A stretch of 64,000 nucleotides of DNA from Pseudomonas sp. LRP2-20 (GCF_024349685.1 NZ_AP025944.1:5349001-5413000); one strand, 5' to 3'; numbered from the stretch's first letter, positions 35,435 to 47,991 are shown. Numbers and translations: made by a program. Notes: generated from the sequence alone by a model not told the origin.

Positions 35435-36718
35435 ATGTCCCGTTCCGAAGCCCTGTTCGCCCAAGCCCAGAAGCACATTCCTGGCGGCGTCAACTCGCCG
35501 GTCCGCGCCTTCAAGAGCGTCGGCGGCACCCCTCTGTTCTTCAAGCATGCCGAAGGCGCCTACGTCGTCGACGAAGACGACAAGCGCTACGTCGACTATG
35601 TCGGCTCGTGGGGCCCGATGATCCTCGGCCACGGCCACCCGGACGTGCTCGATGCGGTACGCCGCCAGCTGGAGCACGGCCTGTCCTACGGCGCGCCGAC
35701 CGCGATGGAAACCGAGATGGCCGACCTGGTCTGCTCGCTGGTGCCGTCGATGGAAATGGTACGCATGGTCAGCTCCGGCACCGAAGCAACCATGAGTGCC
35801 ATCCGCCTGGCCCGTGGCTATACCGGCCGTGACGCCATCATCAAGTTCGAAGGCTGCTACCACGGCCACTCCGACAGCCTGCTGGTCAAGGCCGGTTCCG
35901 GCCTGCTGACCCAAGGCGTGCCGAGCTCGGCAGGCGTACCGGCGGACTTCGCCAAGCACACCCTGACCCTGCCGTTCAACGACATCGCCGCAGTCGAGAA
36001 GACCCTGGCCGAGGTCGGCCAGACCGTGGCCTGCATCATCGTCGAACCGGTAGCCGGCAACATGAACTGCGTGCCGCCGGCGCCTGGCTTCCTCGAAGGC
36101 CTGCGCGAGCAGTGCGACAAGCACGGCGTGGTGCTGATCTTCGACGAAGTGATGACCGGTTTCCGCGTCTCGCTGGGCGGCGCCCAGGGTTACTACGGGA
36201 TCAAGCCGGACCTGTCGACCTTCGGCAAGATCGTCGGCGGTGGCATGCCGGTGGGCTGCTTCGGTGGCAAGCGCGAAATCATGGGCTGCATCGCCCCGCT
36301 GGGCCCGGTCTACCAGGCCGGCACGCTGTCGGGCAACCCGCTGGCCATGGCCGCTGGCCTGACCACCCTGAAGCTGATCAGCCGCCCTGGCTTCCATGAC
36401 GAGCTGACCACCTTCACCAGCCGTATGCTCGACGGTCTGCAGCAGCGCGCCGATGCCGCTGGCGTACCGTTCGTCACCACCCAGGCGGGCGCCATGTTCG
36501 GCCTGTACTTCAGTGGCGCCGACGACATCGTCACCTTCGATGACGTGATGGCCAGCGACGCCGAGCGCTTCAAGCGCTTCTTCCACCTGATGCTCGACGG
36601 TGGCGTGTACCTGGCACCGAGTGCGTTCGAGGCAGGCTTCACTTCGATCGCCCATGGTGAAAAAGAACTGCAAATCACCCTGGATGCGGCTGAAAAGGCC
36701 TTCGCCGCACTGAAGTGA
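35435..36718 (+). CDS. hemL: glutamate-1-semialdehyde 2,1-aminomutase
   Basis: 427 residues. PLP aminotransferase fold with [47 protein letters not shown]-type stretch [20 protein letters not shown], and the PLP Lys in [16 protein letters not shown]. It converts glutamate-1-semialdehyde to 5-aminolevulinate, the C5 route to haem. Ribosome site GAGAAG precedes the ATG; 17 bases after thiE. Sequence matches the conserved HemL pattern throughout. Confidence 0.95.
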   Translation: MSRSEALFAQAQKHIPGGVNSPVRAFKSVGGTPLFFKHAEGAYVVDEDDKRYVDYVGSWGPMILGHGHPDVLDAVRRQLEHGLSYGAPTAMETEMADLVCSLVPSMEMVRMVSSGTEATMSAIRLARGYTGRDAIIKFEGCYHGHSDSLLVKAGSGLLTQGVPSSAGVPADFAKHTLTLPFNDIAAVEKTLAEVGQTVACIIVEPVAGNMNCVPPAPGFLEGLREQCDKHGVVLIFDEVMTGFRVSLGGAQGYYGIKPDLSTFGKIVGGGMPVGCFGGKREIMGCIAPLGPVYQAGTLSGNPLAMAAGLTTLKLISRPGFHDELTTFTSRMLDGLQQRADAAGVPFVTTQAGAMFGLYFSGADDIVTFDDVMASDAERFKRFFHLMLDGGVYLAPSAFEAGFTSIAHGEKELQITLDAAEKAFAALK

Positions 36719-36731
36719 TTGGCCGCCTGCA

Positions 36732-36811
36732 CCGGCCTCTTCGCGGGTAAACCCGCTCCCACAAGTTATGCGTGTAACCTGTGGGGGCGGGTTTACCCGC
36801 GAAGAGGCCGG
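36732..36811. repeat. REP pair (BIME)
   Basis: Inverted CCGGCCTCTTCGCGGGTAAA and TTTACCCGCGAAGAGGCCGG units beginning 14 bases after hemL, a very well conserved copy that could stabilise the hemL 3' end. Confidence 0.9.
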
Positions 36812-36954
36812 CGCAGGCAATAAATGCCAATGCAACCAGCAGACCCTTCTTCGATACAGAATTTCGCGTAAAACTTTGTAAGGTTGGCGCTGCTTATCCC
36901 ATAATGTGCCACCAGAGACATTGGCCGCAGCTTTGCAGAGGTAAGTCGATCCCC

Positions 36955-37500
36955 ATGAACCGCACCGGCCGCGCCCTGACCTTGGGCTGCCTGTTGCTTC
37001 TTCAGCCCCTGCTGGCCCTGGCGGAGGGCGGTAACTCGTTGCTGATTCCGGCAACGGGGCGCTGCACGCTCAATGTTCAGCCAGAAGACCTGCAGAACGC
37101 GCTGAAAGCCTGCGAGGAAACGGCGGCGACCGGGGACGCCCAGGCACAGTTCGAGCTGGGCGAGTACTTCTACACGCTGACGCCGAAAAACCTGAAAAAG
37201 GCCCTGGACTGGTTCGAAAAGGCCTCGTTGCAAGGCCACGCCGAAGCCCAGTACCGCCTTGGCGCCATGTTCTTCCATGGCGAAGGGGTCAAGGCCAACA
37301 ACGTGCAGGCCTATATCCTGCTGAAAATGGCCGCGGTCAACGGCGCCGAAGATGCGCTGGACATGGCCGACGAAGTAACCGAGCAGATGCCCCGCGACGA
37401 GCTGGAGCATGCCACCCAGGTGCTCGGCCAGATCTTCCGCAAGTACCTGCTGGAGCTGCAGAACGCCGAAGGGCGTACGCCGTTCTCGCCACTCCCCTGA
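36955..37500 (+). CDS. Sel1-repeat (tetratricopeptide-like) exported protein
   Basis: 181 residues from the ATG at 36955. Signal peptide LTLGCLLLLQPLLALAEG, then two Sel1-like repeats: GDAQAQFELGEYFYTLTPKN with LKKALDWFEKASLQ, and GHAEAQYRLGAMFFHGEGVK with ANNVQAYILLKMAA. A helical C-terminus closes the protein. Such periplasmic proteins act as scaffolds in protein interactions. No partner is evident; the gene ends four bases before the convergent DUF1820 gene. Confidence 0.85.
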   Translation: MNRTGRALTLGCLLLLQPLLALAEGGNSLLIPATGRCTLNVQPEDLQNALKACEETAATGDAQAQFELGEYFYTLTPKNLKKALDWFEKASLQGHAEAQYRLGAMFFHGEGVKANNVQAYILLKMAAVNGAEDALDMADEVTEQMPRDELEHATQVLGQIFRKYLLELQNAEGRTPFSPLP

Positions 37501-37503
37501 TCC

Positions 37504-37830
37504 TTACTTCTCCGGCATCGGCATGGGGAACGGCATCACGTTGCCGCCGCCCTTGGCTTCGCTGATCTTGGCCGTGCCCAGGCGCTCCACCTCGTCGATA
37601 CGCACGATCGAATGCATCGGCACGAAGCTGCGGATCACCCCTTCGAACTGATTCTTGAGCTTCTCTTCGCTCGGGTCGACCACCACCTGGGTACGCTCGC
37701 CGAAAACGAACTCCTCGATTTCCAGAAAGCCCCACAGGTCGCTCTGGTAGATCTGCTTGGCATACATCTCGAAGACCTGCCCCTGGTTGAGGAAGATCAC
37801 TTTATAAATGGCGGGTTCGCGTTTGCTCAT
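37504..37830 (-). CDS. DUF1820 family protein
   Basis: 108 residues from the ATG at 37830. The sequence KREPAIYKVIFLNQGQVFEM, the DLWGFLEIEEFVFGER region and VDPSEEKLKNQFEGV mark the DUF1820 family, short cytoplasmic proteins of gamma- and betaproteobacteria. The C-terminus is Gly/Pro/Met-rich. A longer in-frame extension translates a REP element and is not real. Function unknown. Confidence 0.87.
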   Translation of the reverse strand: MSKREPAIYKVIFLNQGQVFEMYAKQIYQSDLWGFLEIEEFVFGERTQVVVDPSEEKLKNQFEGVIRSFVPMHSIVRIDEVERLGTAKISEAKGGGNVMPFPMPMPEK

Positions 37831-37879
37831 GATCGGCGGGTTAACACATGCGTAAGAAATGGCGCGCATGATACCTGTA

Positions 37880-37976
37880 CCGGCCCCTTCGCGGGCAAGC
37901 CCGCTCCCACAGGTACTGCGCCACCCTGAGGGCTGCGGATAACCTGTGGCAGCGGGCTTGCCCGCGAAGGGGCCGG
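37880..37976. repeat. REP pair (BIME)
   Basis: Inverted CCGGCCCCTTCGCGGGCAAG and CTTGCCCGCGAAGGGGCCGG units between the divergent DUF1820 and ybeZ genes, unusual in lying in a divergent (promoter-bearing) gap. Confidence 0.88.
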
Positions 37977-38080
37977 AACAGGCAGTACATACCGTTGAAC
38001 GTTTCAGTGCTTTCGCCACTGCTCTTCAAGGGTTATTCTTGAGTTCACATCCATCGCCGTCGAGCGGCTAAAAAACGACC

Positions 38081-39079
38081 TTGAACGCACCCATACAACC
38101 TCATCGTTTCATCCTCGAACCTTTCGAGGCCCACCGTTTCGCCAACTTGTGCGGCCAGTTCGACGAGCACCTGCGCCTGATCGAACAACGCCTGGCCATT
38201 GAAATCCGCAACCGCGGCAATCAATTCGAGCTGATCGGCGAACCCAAGACCACTTCCGCTGCCGAGCAACTGCTGCGCCGCCTCTACCGCGAGGCCAAGG
38301 CCACAGACCTGTCGCCGGAAACCGTGCACCTGTACCTGCAGGAGTCGACGGTGGAAAACATCGATAACCCGGCGGTCAATGAGGTCAGCGTCTCGCTGCG
38401 CACACGCAAGGGCAATATCCGCCCGCGCGGCGTCAACCAGCAGCGCTACGTCAAGGAAATCCTGGCCAACGACATCAACTTCGGCATCGGTCCAGCCGGC
38501 ACCGGCAAGACCTACCTGGCCGTGGCCTGCGCCGTCGACGCCCTGGAGCGCGAGCAGGTGCGCCGCATCCTGCTGGTACGCCCGGCAGTCGAGGCGGGCG
38601 AAAAGCTCGGTTTCCTGCCTGGCGACCTGGCCCAGAAGATCGACCCTTACCTGCGCCCGCTGTACGACGCGCTCTACGAAATGCTCGGCTTCGAACACGT
38701 GGCCAAGCTGATCGAGCGCCAGGTGATCGAGATCGCTCCGCTGGCCTACATGCGCGGCCGCACCCTGAACAACAGCTTCATCATCCTCGACGAGAGCCAG
38801 AACACCACGCTCGAGCAGATGAAGATGTTCCTCACCCGCATCGGCTTTGGCTCGACTGCGGTGATCACCGGCGACATCACCCAGGTCGACCTGCCACGTG
38901 GCACCAAGTCGGGCCTGGCCCATGTGATCGAGGTGCTCAGGGACGTACCGGGGATCAGTTTCACCCATTTCCAACCCAAAGATGTGGTTCGTCACCCACT
39001 GGTGCAGCGTATCGTCGAGGCCTATGACCGCTTCGATGCCCGCCAGGCCAAGCCCGAGGCGCCCGGCAAAGATGCTTGA
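38081..39079 (+). CDS. ybeZ: PhoH-like ATPase YbeZ
   Basis: 332 residues from a TTG start; homologous proteins begin at this [10 protein letters not shown] position, and no in-frame ATG precedes the conserved part. Walker A is [19 protein letters not shown], Walker B-like [20 protein letters not shown], with [18 protein letters not shown] between. YbeZ cooperates with YbeY in 16S rRNA processing and ribosome quality control and may be an RNA helicase-like ATPase. Its end overlaps ybeY by eight bases, supporting coupling. Confidence 0.92.
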   Translation: MNAPIQPHRFILEPFEAHRFANLCGQFDEHLRLIEQRLAIEIRNRGNQFELIGEPKTTSAAEQLLRRLYREAKATDLSPETVHLYLQESTVENIDNPAVNEVSVSLRTRKGNIRPRGVNQQRYVKEILANDINFGIGPAGTGKTYLAVACAVDALEREQVRRILLVRPAVEAGEKLGFLPGDLAQKIDPYLRPLYDALYEMLGFEHVAKLIERQVIEIAPLAYMRGRTLNNSFIILDESQNTTLEQMKMFLTRIGFGSTAVITGDITQVDLPRGTKSGLAHVIEVLRDVPGISFTHFQPKDVVRHPLVQRIVEAYDRFDARQAKPEAPGKDA

Positions 39080-39545
39080 ACTTGACCTGCAACGGGCCAC
39101 GGATGCTGCCGCCCCGGATGACGCCGCTTTCCGCCGCTGGTGCGAACTGGCCTTGCGCCAGCGTACGGCCGACTCGGAAATGACCATCCGTCTGGTCGAC
39201 GAAGCCGAAGGCCGCGAACTCAACCACACCTACCGGCACAAGGACTACGCGACCAATGTGCTGTCGTTCCCTGCCGACGTGCCCGATGACCTGCTCGATA
39301 TCCCGCTGCTGGGCGACCTGGTGATCTGTGTGCCGGTGGTCGAGCGCGAGGCGGCCGAACAGGGCAAATCGCTGGAAGCGCACTGGGCACACCTGGTCAT
39401 CCACGGCTGCCTGCACCTGCTCGGCTACGACCACATCGAAGACGATGAGGCCGAGGAGATGGAAGCACTGGAACGGGAATTGCTGGCAGAACTGGGTCAC
39501 CCCGACCCGTATGCCGACGATGAAAACGAACCTCTCACACACTGA
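39072..39545 (+). CDS. ybeY: endoribonuclease YbeY
   Basis: 157 residues. Metal-binding motif [11 protein letters not shown] (HxxxHxxxxxH with Zn) near residue 115 and [14 protein letters not shown] earlier are diagnostic. YbeY is a single-strand-specific metal RNase that matures the 3' end of 16S rRNA and removes defective 70S ribosomes. ATG at 39072 lies inside the end of ybeZ. Followed by corC after 25 bases. Confidence 0.94.
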   Translation: MLELDLQRATDAAAPDDAAFRRWCELALRQRTADSEMTIRLVDEAEGRELNHTYRHKDYATNVLSFPADVPDDLLDIPLLGDLVICVPVVEREAAEQGKSLEAHWAHLVIHGCLHLLGYDHIEDDEAEEMEALERELLAELGHPDPYADDENEPLTH

Positions 39546-39570
39546 TACACGAAGGATCACGAGAACCGCC

Positions 39571-40410
39571 ATGAGCGAAGATCGATCGAGCAACGGGCAG
39601 AAGTCCTGGCTGGGTAAACTGACCCAGGCTTTTGCCCATGAGCCGAAAAACCGCCAGGAGCTCCTCGAGCTGCTGCGCGAAGCCCATCAGAACAAGCTGC
39701 TCGACAGCGAAGCGCTGACCATCGTCGAAGGTGCCATCCAGGTTGCTGACCTGCAGGTACGCGACATCATGGTCCCGCGTTCGCAGATGATCAGCATCAA
39801 GGCGACCCAATCGCCGCGCGAGTTCCTTCCGGCGGTCATCGACGCCGCCCACTCGCGCTACCCGGTGATCGGCGAAAGCCATGACGATGTGCTCGGGATC
39901 CTGCTGGCCAAGGACCTGCTGCCGCTGATCCTCAAGGAAAACGGCGACAGCTTCAACATCAAGGACCTGCTGCGCCCGGCCACCTTCGTGCCGGAGTCCA
40001 AGCGCCTGAATGTGTTGCTGCGCGAGTTCCGCGCCAACCACAACCACATGGCCATCGTCATTGACGAATACGGCGGCGTGGCGGGCCTGGTGACCATCGA
40101 AGACGTGCTGGAACAGATCGTCGGTGACATCGAGGACGAGCATGACGTCGAGGAAGACAGCTACATCAAGCCACTGCCCAGTGGCGACTTCCTGGTCAAG
40201 GCGCTGACCCCGATCGACAACTTCAACGAGTTCTTCGACAGCGAGTTCTCGGATGACGAGTTCGACACCGTCGGCGGCCTGGTGATGAGCGCCTTCGGCC
40301 ACCTGCCCAAGCGCAACGAGACCACCGAGATCGGCGCCTACAAGTTCCGTATTCTCAACGCCGACAGCCGGCGGATACACTTGCTGCGCCTGACCCCGAT
40401 CAGCCGTTAA
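39571..40410 (+). CDS. corC: CorC/YbeX family protein with paired CBS domains
   Basis: 279 residues. The CBS pair is clear: VRDIMVPRSQMISIKATQSP and LRPATFVPESKRLNVLLREF, then AIVIDEYGGVAGLVTIEDVL leading into the CorC_HlyC C-terminal domain (VVGDIEDEHD-like IVGDIEDEHDVEEDSYIKPL). No membrane helices. YbeX in E. coli is tied to cobalt/magnesium efflux and rRNA homeostasis. It sits in the conserved ybeZ-ybeY-ybeX-lnt operon. Confidence 0.9.
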   Translation: MSEDRSSNGQKSWLGKLTQAFAHEPKNRQELLELLREAHQNKLLDSEALTIVEGAIQVADLQVRDIMVPRSQMISIKATQSPREFLPAVIDAAHSRYPVIGESHDDVLGILLAKDLLPLILKENGDSFNIKDLLRPATFVPESKRLNVLLREFRANHNHMAIVIDEYGGVAGLVTIEDVLEQIVGDIEDEHDVEEDSYIKPLPSGDFLVKALTPIDNFNEFFDSEFSDDEFDTVGGLVMSAFGHLPKRNETTEIGAYKFRILNADSRRIHLLRLTPISR

Positions 40411-40418
40411 GGACAAAC

Positions 40419-41936
40419 ATGCGTTGGATCACCCGCCCCGGCTGGCCCGGTAACCTGCTGGCCCTGGCGGCCGGCGCCTCTACCCTCCTGGCCCTGGCCC
40501 CGTTCGACATCTGGCCGTTGGCCCTGTTGTCCATCGCCCTGCTCTACCTTGGCCTGCGCGAGCTCAGCCCGCGCCAGGCCATGTGGCGTGGCTGGTGGTT
40601 CGGCTTCGGCCTCTACGGTGCTGGCACCTGGTGGATCTACGTCAGCATGAACACCTATGGCGGCGCCTCGCCGCTGCTGGCGATCCTTCTGCTGCTGGCG
40701 TTCTTCGCCGCCCTCGCCTGGTTCTTCGCCCTGCCCACCTGGCTGTGGGCGCGCTGGTTCAGGCGCAATGAGGCGCCCCTCGCCGACGCCCTGTGCTTCG
40801 CCGCCCTGTGGCTGCTGCAAGAGGCCTTCCGTGGCTGGTTCCTCACCGGCTTCCCCTGGCTGTATGCCGGTTACAGCCAGCTGGATGGCCCGCTCGCCGG
40901 CCTGGCACCACTGGGCGGTGTGTGGCTGATTTCCTTCACCTTGGCGCTGAGCGCCGCATTGCTGTGCAACTTGCACCGTCTACGCGCACGCCCGTCGTTC
41001 CTCGCCGCAGGTGCGGTACTGCTGCTGGCGCCGTGGGTGATCGGCATGGCCCTCAAGGGCCACGCCTGGACCAAGCCTGCCGGCGACCCGCTCAAGGTTG
41101 CGGCCTTGCAGGGCAACGTCGAACAGGAATTGAAATGGGACCCGGCACACATCGATGCGCAACTGGCGCTCTACCGTGACATGAGCTTCAGCTCCAAGCC
41201 CGTTGACCTGCTGGTGTGGCCGGAAACCGCAGTACCGGTGCTCAAGGACCAGGCCCAGGGCTATATCGACGTGATGGGGCGCTTTGCCGCCGACCGGCAT
41301 TCGGCGCTGATCACCGGTGTACCGGTGCGCGAAGTGGTGCATCACCAGCGCCGCTACTACAACGGCGTCACCGTGACCGGCGAAGGCGACGGCACCTACC
41401 TCAAGCAGAAACTGGTGCCCTTCGGCGAGTATGTGCCCTTGCAGGACATGCTTCGCGGTGCCATCGAGTTCTTCAACCTGCCGATGTCGGACTTTGCCCG
41501 CGGTCCCGCCGACCAGCCACTGCTGCAGGCCAAGGGCTACCAGATTGCGCCATTCATCTGCTACGAAGTGGTCTACCCCGAGTTCGCGGCGAGCCTGGCG
41601 GCACGCAGTGACCTGCTGCTGACCATCAGCAATGACACCTGGTTCGGCACCTCGATCGGCCCGCTGCAACACCTGCAGATGGCGCAGATGCGTGCATTGG
41701 AGGCTGGCCGCTGGATGATCCGCGCCACCAACAACGGCGTGACCGCGCTGATCGACCCGTTTGGCCGGATCACCGCCGAAGTGCCGCAGTTCCAACGGGC
41801 GGTGCTGTATGGCGAAGTGGTGCCGATGCAGCAGCTGACACCTTACCTGCAGTGGCGGTCGTGGCCGCTGGCGATTCTGTGTGTGCTATTGCTGGGCTGG
41901 GCGCTGCTGGCAGGGCGAATCGCCAAGACAGTTTGA
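40419..41936 (+). CDS. lnt: apolipoprotein N-acyltransferase
   Basis: 505 residues. Six to eight N-terminal membrane helices (about 1-210) are followed by the periplasmic nitrilase domain. Catalytic residues: Glu in LLVWPETAVPVLKD, Lys in YLKQKLVPFGEYVPLQD, Cys in QIAPFICYEVVYPEF. It adds the third acyl chain to lipoprotein N-termini in the inner membrane, the last step of lipoprotein maturation. Last gene of the ybe operon, nine bases after corC. Confidence 0.94.
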   Translation: MRWITRPGWPGNLLALAAGASTLLALAPFDIWPLALLSIALLYLGLRELSPRQAMWRGWWFGFGLYGAGTWWIYVSMNTYGGASPLLAILLLLAFFAALAWFFALPTWLWARWFRRNEAPLADALCFAALWLLQEAFRGWFLTGFPWLYAGYSQLDGPLAGLAPLGGVWLISFTLALSAALLCNLHRLRARPSFLAAGAVLLLAPWVIGMALKGHAWTKPAGDPLKVAALQGNVEQELKWDPAHIDAQLALYRDMSFSSKPVDLLVWPETAVPVLKDQAQGYIDVMGRFAADRHSALITGVPVREVVHHQRRYYNGVTVTGEGDGTYLKQKLVPFGEYVPLQDMLRGAIEFFNLPMSDFARGPADQPLLQAKGYQIAPFICYEVVYPEFAASLAARSDLLLTISNDTWFGTSIGPLQHLQMAQMRALEAGRWMIRATNNGVTALIDPFGRITAEVPQFQRAVLYGEVVPMQQLTPYLQWRSWPLAILCVLLLGWALLAGRIAKTV

Positions 41937-41949
41937 GGTTTCCTGCACT

Positions 41950-42045
41950 GGCCTCTTCGCGGGTAAACCCGCTCCCACGGAACCTCCACTGCCTTTAGGG
42001 TTTGTGCAGCACCTGTGGGAGCGGGTTTACCCGCGAAGAGGCCGG
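41950..42045. repeat. REP pair (BIME)
   Basis: Inverted GGCCTCTTCGCGGGTAAACC and GGTTTACCCGCGAAGAGGCC units between convergent lnt and the YdcF-like gene. Confidence 0.9.
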
Positions 42046-42062
42046 TACAGGCGACACCGGGC

Positions 42063-42824
42063 TCAGTAGAACAACCGATACCCCACCAACCCCGCCGCTT
42101 CATTGAGCAACTGCCCGCTCTGCCACATGGCGCGGCTCTCCGGCAGCAACCCACCGAACGGTCGTGCATGATCGCGCCCAAGGAACCCTACCGGCGCTGG
42201 CACCACCTCGAACCCGGCCCGCTCGAAACTCCAGCGTGAGCGCTGCATGTGCCACGCCTGGGTCACCACCACCACCCGGTATATCCCCAGCGGCTGCAAC
42301 ACCTTGGCGCTCAGCTGGGCGTTTTCCCAGGTGGTACGACTGGCCTCTTCCTTCCATTTCACTTCGACGGCGAAATCCTCACGCAGGCGGTCCGCCATCA
42401 ACTGCGCTTCGCTCGGTGGCGTGCCGTAATGCAAACCACCACTGGTCAGCACCGGCAACCCCGAGGCTTTCGCCAGCCGAGCAGCAAAACGCATGCGCTC
42501 AAGGGCCGTTGCCGCAGGCTGGTCATCACCACCCCAGGCCGGGTCGCCGCGCTCGCGCCCTGCGCCGAGCACGACGATGGCATCTGCCCTGCCCGCCAGC
42601 CCAGCCCAGTCGCCTGGAGGCAACGGCAGCTCGGTTTCCAGCAGGCGGGCTGACTGCTGCACCACCAGCGGCAAGCTCATCAGCCACAGGCCTCCCAGCC
42701 CCACGGCAAAACACAGCGCCGCCAGCCGTGGCCGCCGCCTGCGCAACCACCAAGCCGCGAGCAGCAGCAGAAACAGGACGCCAGGCGGCATCAGCCATTG
42801 CTTGATGAAAAACCGGATCGGCAT
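42063..42824 (-). CDS. YdcF/ElyC-family (DUF218) membrane protein
   Basis: 253 residues from the ATG at 42824, preceded by GGAGG at seven bases; a GTG six bases earlier is too close to that site. Two N-terminal hydrophobic segments precede the DUF218 core: ADAIVVLGAGRERGDPAWGG, GLPVLTSGGLHYGTPPSEAQ, SRTTWENAQLSAKVLQP and VVVVTQAWHMQRSRWSFERA. ElyC in E. coli is needed for peptidoglycan synthesis at low temperature; the fold binds nucleotides or lipid-linked sugars. Exact role here is unknown. Confidence 0.88.
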   Translation of the reverse strand: MPIRFFIKQWLMPPGVLFLLLLAAWWLRRRRPRLAALCFAVGLGGLWLMSLPLVVQQSARLLETELPLPPGDWAGLAGRADAIVVLGAGRERGDPAWGGDDQPAATALERMRFAARLAKASGLPVLTSGGLHYGTPPSEAQLMADRLREDFAVEVKWKEEASRTTWENAQLSAKVLQPLGIYRVVVVTQAWHMQRSRWSFERAGFEVVPAPVGFLGRDHARPFGGLLPESRAMWQSGQLLNEAAGLVGYRLFY

Positions 42825-42955
42825 CGACACACCTCCATGGAAGGCGTGCAGCCTATAAAGGATCGACGCCGGTCAACAAGTCTGAACCGGCGCCAATCGT
42901 GAGAAGTGTGTTGTAGAACCGGCGCGCGATTGCCTGCGCCTGGCGTCCTGAACGG

Positions 42956-43270
42956 CTAGCGATGCGGCAGCGTCCTGGATCTCGCCGAGTTGGCGGGGCG
43001 TTTCTTGTCCTTGAGCCAGATAATCTTGGCCGTTGCCGGTTCCGCTTGCGGGATAGTACCGGCACAGGCATTGCGGCGTTCCGGGAGGGACTCCAGGTAA
43101 GCCTTGATCACTTCGAACTCTGCATGGCTCAAGCCACGCAACTCCAGCTCGGCTGGCATCTCGTCGCGCAATCTGACCGAGGTTCTGGCGACTTCCAGTG
43201 CCAGCCCAAGACGGTCGATCAGGCGCTCATAAAGCTCCGGTTTGCTTGCGGGTAGCTGCGTCTCTCCCAT
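42956..43270 (-). CDS. conserved hypothetical protein (104 aa)
   Basis: 104 residues with GAGGTGAA about five bases before the ATG. Mostly alpha-helical and charged (YERLIDRLGLALEVART, LSHAEFEVIKAYLESLPERR), ending in a basic tail (KIIWLKDKKRPANSARSRTL). No signal or membrane segment, and no recognised domain. GC and codon use match the chromosome, so it is probably real. It is divergent from leuS. Confidence 0.65.
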   Translation of the reverse strand: MGETQLPASKPELYERLIDRLGLALEVARTSVRLRDEMPAELELRGLSHAEFEVIKAYLESLPERRNACAGTIPQAEPATAKIIWLKDKKRPANSARSRTLPHR

Positions 43271-46106
<2,836 letters not shown>

Positions 46107-46112
46107 TGGCAA

Positions 46113-46141
46113 CGCCCAACCGCACCCCGTGCGGTTGGGCG
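46113..46141 (+). terminator. 12-bp perfect hairpin between leuS and lptE
   Basis: CGCCCAACCGCA pairs with TGCGGTTGGGCG around a CCCCG loop, seven bases after the leuS stop. No T run follows, so it is more likely a 3'-stabilising or processing hairpin than a full terminator, and lptE could still be co-transcribed. Confidence 0.6.
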
Positions 46142-46167
46142 GTATCGGCCCACAAGGGAGCAACAAC

Positions 46168-46773
46168 ATGATCAAACGCAATCTGCTGGTAATGGGCCTG
46201 GCTGTGCTGCTCAGCGCCTGCGGTTTCCAGCTGCGCGGCACCGGCACCAACGATCTGCGCGTCAAGGAAATGGACGTCAGCGCACGCAACGCCTACGGCC
46301 CGACCCTGGTACAACTGCGCCAGGTACTTGAGCACAGTGGCGTCAACGTGCACGCCGGCGCGCCTTATCGCCTGGTGCTGACCAACGAGCAGGAAAACTC
46401 GCGCTCGGCAAGCTACGCCGGCGGCAACAGCACGGCCGAGTACGAGCTCAGCACCACGCTCAATTACAGCATCCTGGGCCTGAACAACCTCGAGCTGCTG
46501 AGTGACAAGGTAGAAGTGCGCAAGACGTATGTGCGTGACGGCAGCAACATCACCGGCTCCGATCAGGAAGCCCAGCGGGCGCGCGAAGAAATGCGCCGTG
46601 AGCTGGTGCAGTCGATGGTCTCGCGCCTGCAACTGCTGAGCCCTGCACAGCTCGACGAGCTGCAAGTCAAAGCCGATGCACGCGCCAAGGCCGAAGCTGA
46701 CGCACTGGAAGCTGCGCGCCGCCAGCAGGCGGAAACGCCGCAGCAGTCACCTCTGGAAGTCCCGGGCAACTAA
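46168..46773 (+). CDS. lptE: LPS assembly lipoprotein LptE
   Basis: 201 residues from the ATG at 46168 with GGGAGC upstream. Lipobox LLSAC at residues 15-19 gives an outer-membrane lipoprotein. The mature start CGFQLRGTG is characteristic. LptE forms the plug-and-barrel complex with LptD that inserts LPS in the outer leaflet. The Pseudomonas version ends in an Ala/Gln/Glu-rich helical tail (EALEAARRQQAE-like) beyond the folded domain. Confidence 0.93.
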   Translation: MIKRNLLVMGLAVLLSACGFQLRGTGTNDLRVKEMDVSARNAYGPTLVQLRQVLEHSGVNVHAGAPYRLVLTNEQENSRSASYAGGNSTAEYELSTTLNYSILGLNNLELLSDKVEVRKTYVRDGSNITGSDQEAQRAREEMRRELVQSMVSRLQLLSPAQLDELQVKADARAKAEADALEAARRQQAETPQQSPLEVPGN

Positions 46774-46779
46774 GCCCGA

Positions 46780-46801
46780 GCGGGGCACCCCGGTGCCCCG
46801 C
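46780..46801 (+). terminator. 9-bp hairpin between lptE and holA
   Basis: GCGGGGCAC pairs with GTGCCCCGC, loop CCCG, ending eight bases before the holA ATG. No T run. It would occlude or shape the holA ribosome site, so it could modulate holA translation. Confidence 0.5.
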
Positions 46802-46809
46802 CTGCTCCC

Positions 46810-47847
46810 ATGAAGCTCGCCCCCGCCCAACTCAACAAGCACCTGCAAGGCAGCCTGGCCCCGGTCTACGTGGTCAGCGGCGACGATCCGCTGCTGTGCC
46901 AGGAAGCCGCCGACGCCATCCGCAATGCGGCGCGCCAGCAAGGTTTCGACGAACGCCAGGTGTTCAGCGCCGACGCCAACTTCGACTGGGGCACCCTGCT
47001 GCAAGCGGGTGCCAGCCTGTCGCTGTTCGCCCAGCGGCGCCTGCTGGAGCTGCGCCTGCCGTCGGGCAAGCCCGGTGACAAGGGTGCTGCGGCGCTCATG
47101 GAGTACTGCGCCAGGCCCGCCGAAGACACTCTACTGCTGATCAGCCTGCCCAAGCTCGATGGCAGTGCGCAGAAGACCAAGTGGGGCAAGGCCCTGATCG
47201 AAGGTGCCCATTGCCAGTTCATCCAGATCTGGCCGGTGGATGCCCAGCAATTACCCCAGTGGATCAACCAGCGCCTGTCCCAGGCCGGGCTGTCGGCCCA
47301 ACGCGATGCCGTTGACCTGATCGCTGCGCGGGTCGAGGGCAACTTGCTGGCCGCCGCCCAGGAGATCGAAAAGCTCAAGCTGCTGGCTGACGGCAACCAG
47401 ATCACCGTCGAAACCGTGCAGGCTGCAGTTGCCGACAGTGCACGCTTCGATGTCTTCGGGCTGGTTGACGCCATCCTCAATGGTGAAGCCGCGCATGCCC
47501 TGCGCATGCTCGAAGGCTTGCGCGGCGAGGGAGTGGAACCGCCAGTGATTCTTTGGGCGCTGGCCCGCGAGCTGCGCCTGCTGGCCGGCCTTGCCCAGCA
47601 GTTTTCCCAGGGTGTGCCGCTGGACAAGGCGTTCAGCCAAGCCCGGCCACCGGTGTGGGACAAGCGCCGACCACTGGTCAGCAAGGCATTGCAGCGCCTC
47701 TCGGCGCAGCGCTGGGCGCAGTTGCTGCAAGATGCCCAGCGTATCGATGCGCAGATCAAGGGGCAGGCCGAGGGCTCACCCTGGACAGGTTTATCGCGCC
47801 TGTCGCTGTTGATGGCCGGCCAAAGACTGGCTCTCCCTCCAGAGTAA
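46810..47847 (+). CDS. holA: DNA polymerase III subunit delta
   Basis: 345 residues, the usual size. N-terminal start LAPAQLNKHLQGSLAPVYVV with SGDDPLLCQEAADAIRNAAR, the clamp-binding region, and the C-terminal collar domain (EPPVILWALARELRLLAGLA). Delta opens the beta clamp in the clamp loader. Directly after lptE, as in most proteobacteria. Confidence 0.94.
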   Translation: MKLAPAQLNKHLQGSLAPVYVVSGDDPLLCQEAADAIRNAARQQGFDERQVFSADANFDWGTLLQAGASLSLFAQRRLLELRLPSGKPGDKGAAALMEYCARPAEDTLLLISLPKLDGSAQKTKWGKALIEGAHCQFIQIWPVDAQQLPQWINQRLSQAGLSAQRDAVDLIAARVEGNLLAAAQEIEKLKLLADGNQITVETVQAAVADSARFDVFGLVDAILNGEAAHALRMLEGLRGEGVEPPVILWALARELRLLAGLAQQFSQGVPLDKAFSQARPPVWDKRRPLVSKALQRLSAQRWAQLLQDAQRIDAQIKGQAEGSPWTGLSRLSLLMAGQRLALPPE

Positions 47848-47901
47848 CCAAGGCCGTTGTGGGAGCAACTGTCTTGCTCAATTTCTAGAATTTGGCGCGA
47901 T

Positions 47902-47991
47902 CCCTGTGGGAGCGGGTTTACCCGCGAACACGGGCGAAGCCCGTGCCATCCACCGTGATGCCTGCTTCGCGGGTAAACCCGCTCCCACAGG
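47902..47991. repeat. REP pair (BIME)
   Basis: Inverted GAGCGGGTTTACCCGCGAAC and TTCGCGGGTAAACCCGCTCC units with an inner ACGGGCGAAGCCCGT hairpin, downstream of holA. Confidence 0.9.

Noticed and set aside
36781..36954. N-terminal extension of the Sel1-repeat gene
   Set aside because: The extra codons translate a REP element, and the ATG at 36955 opens a normal signal peptide.
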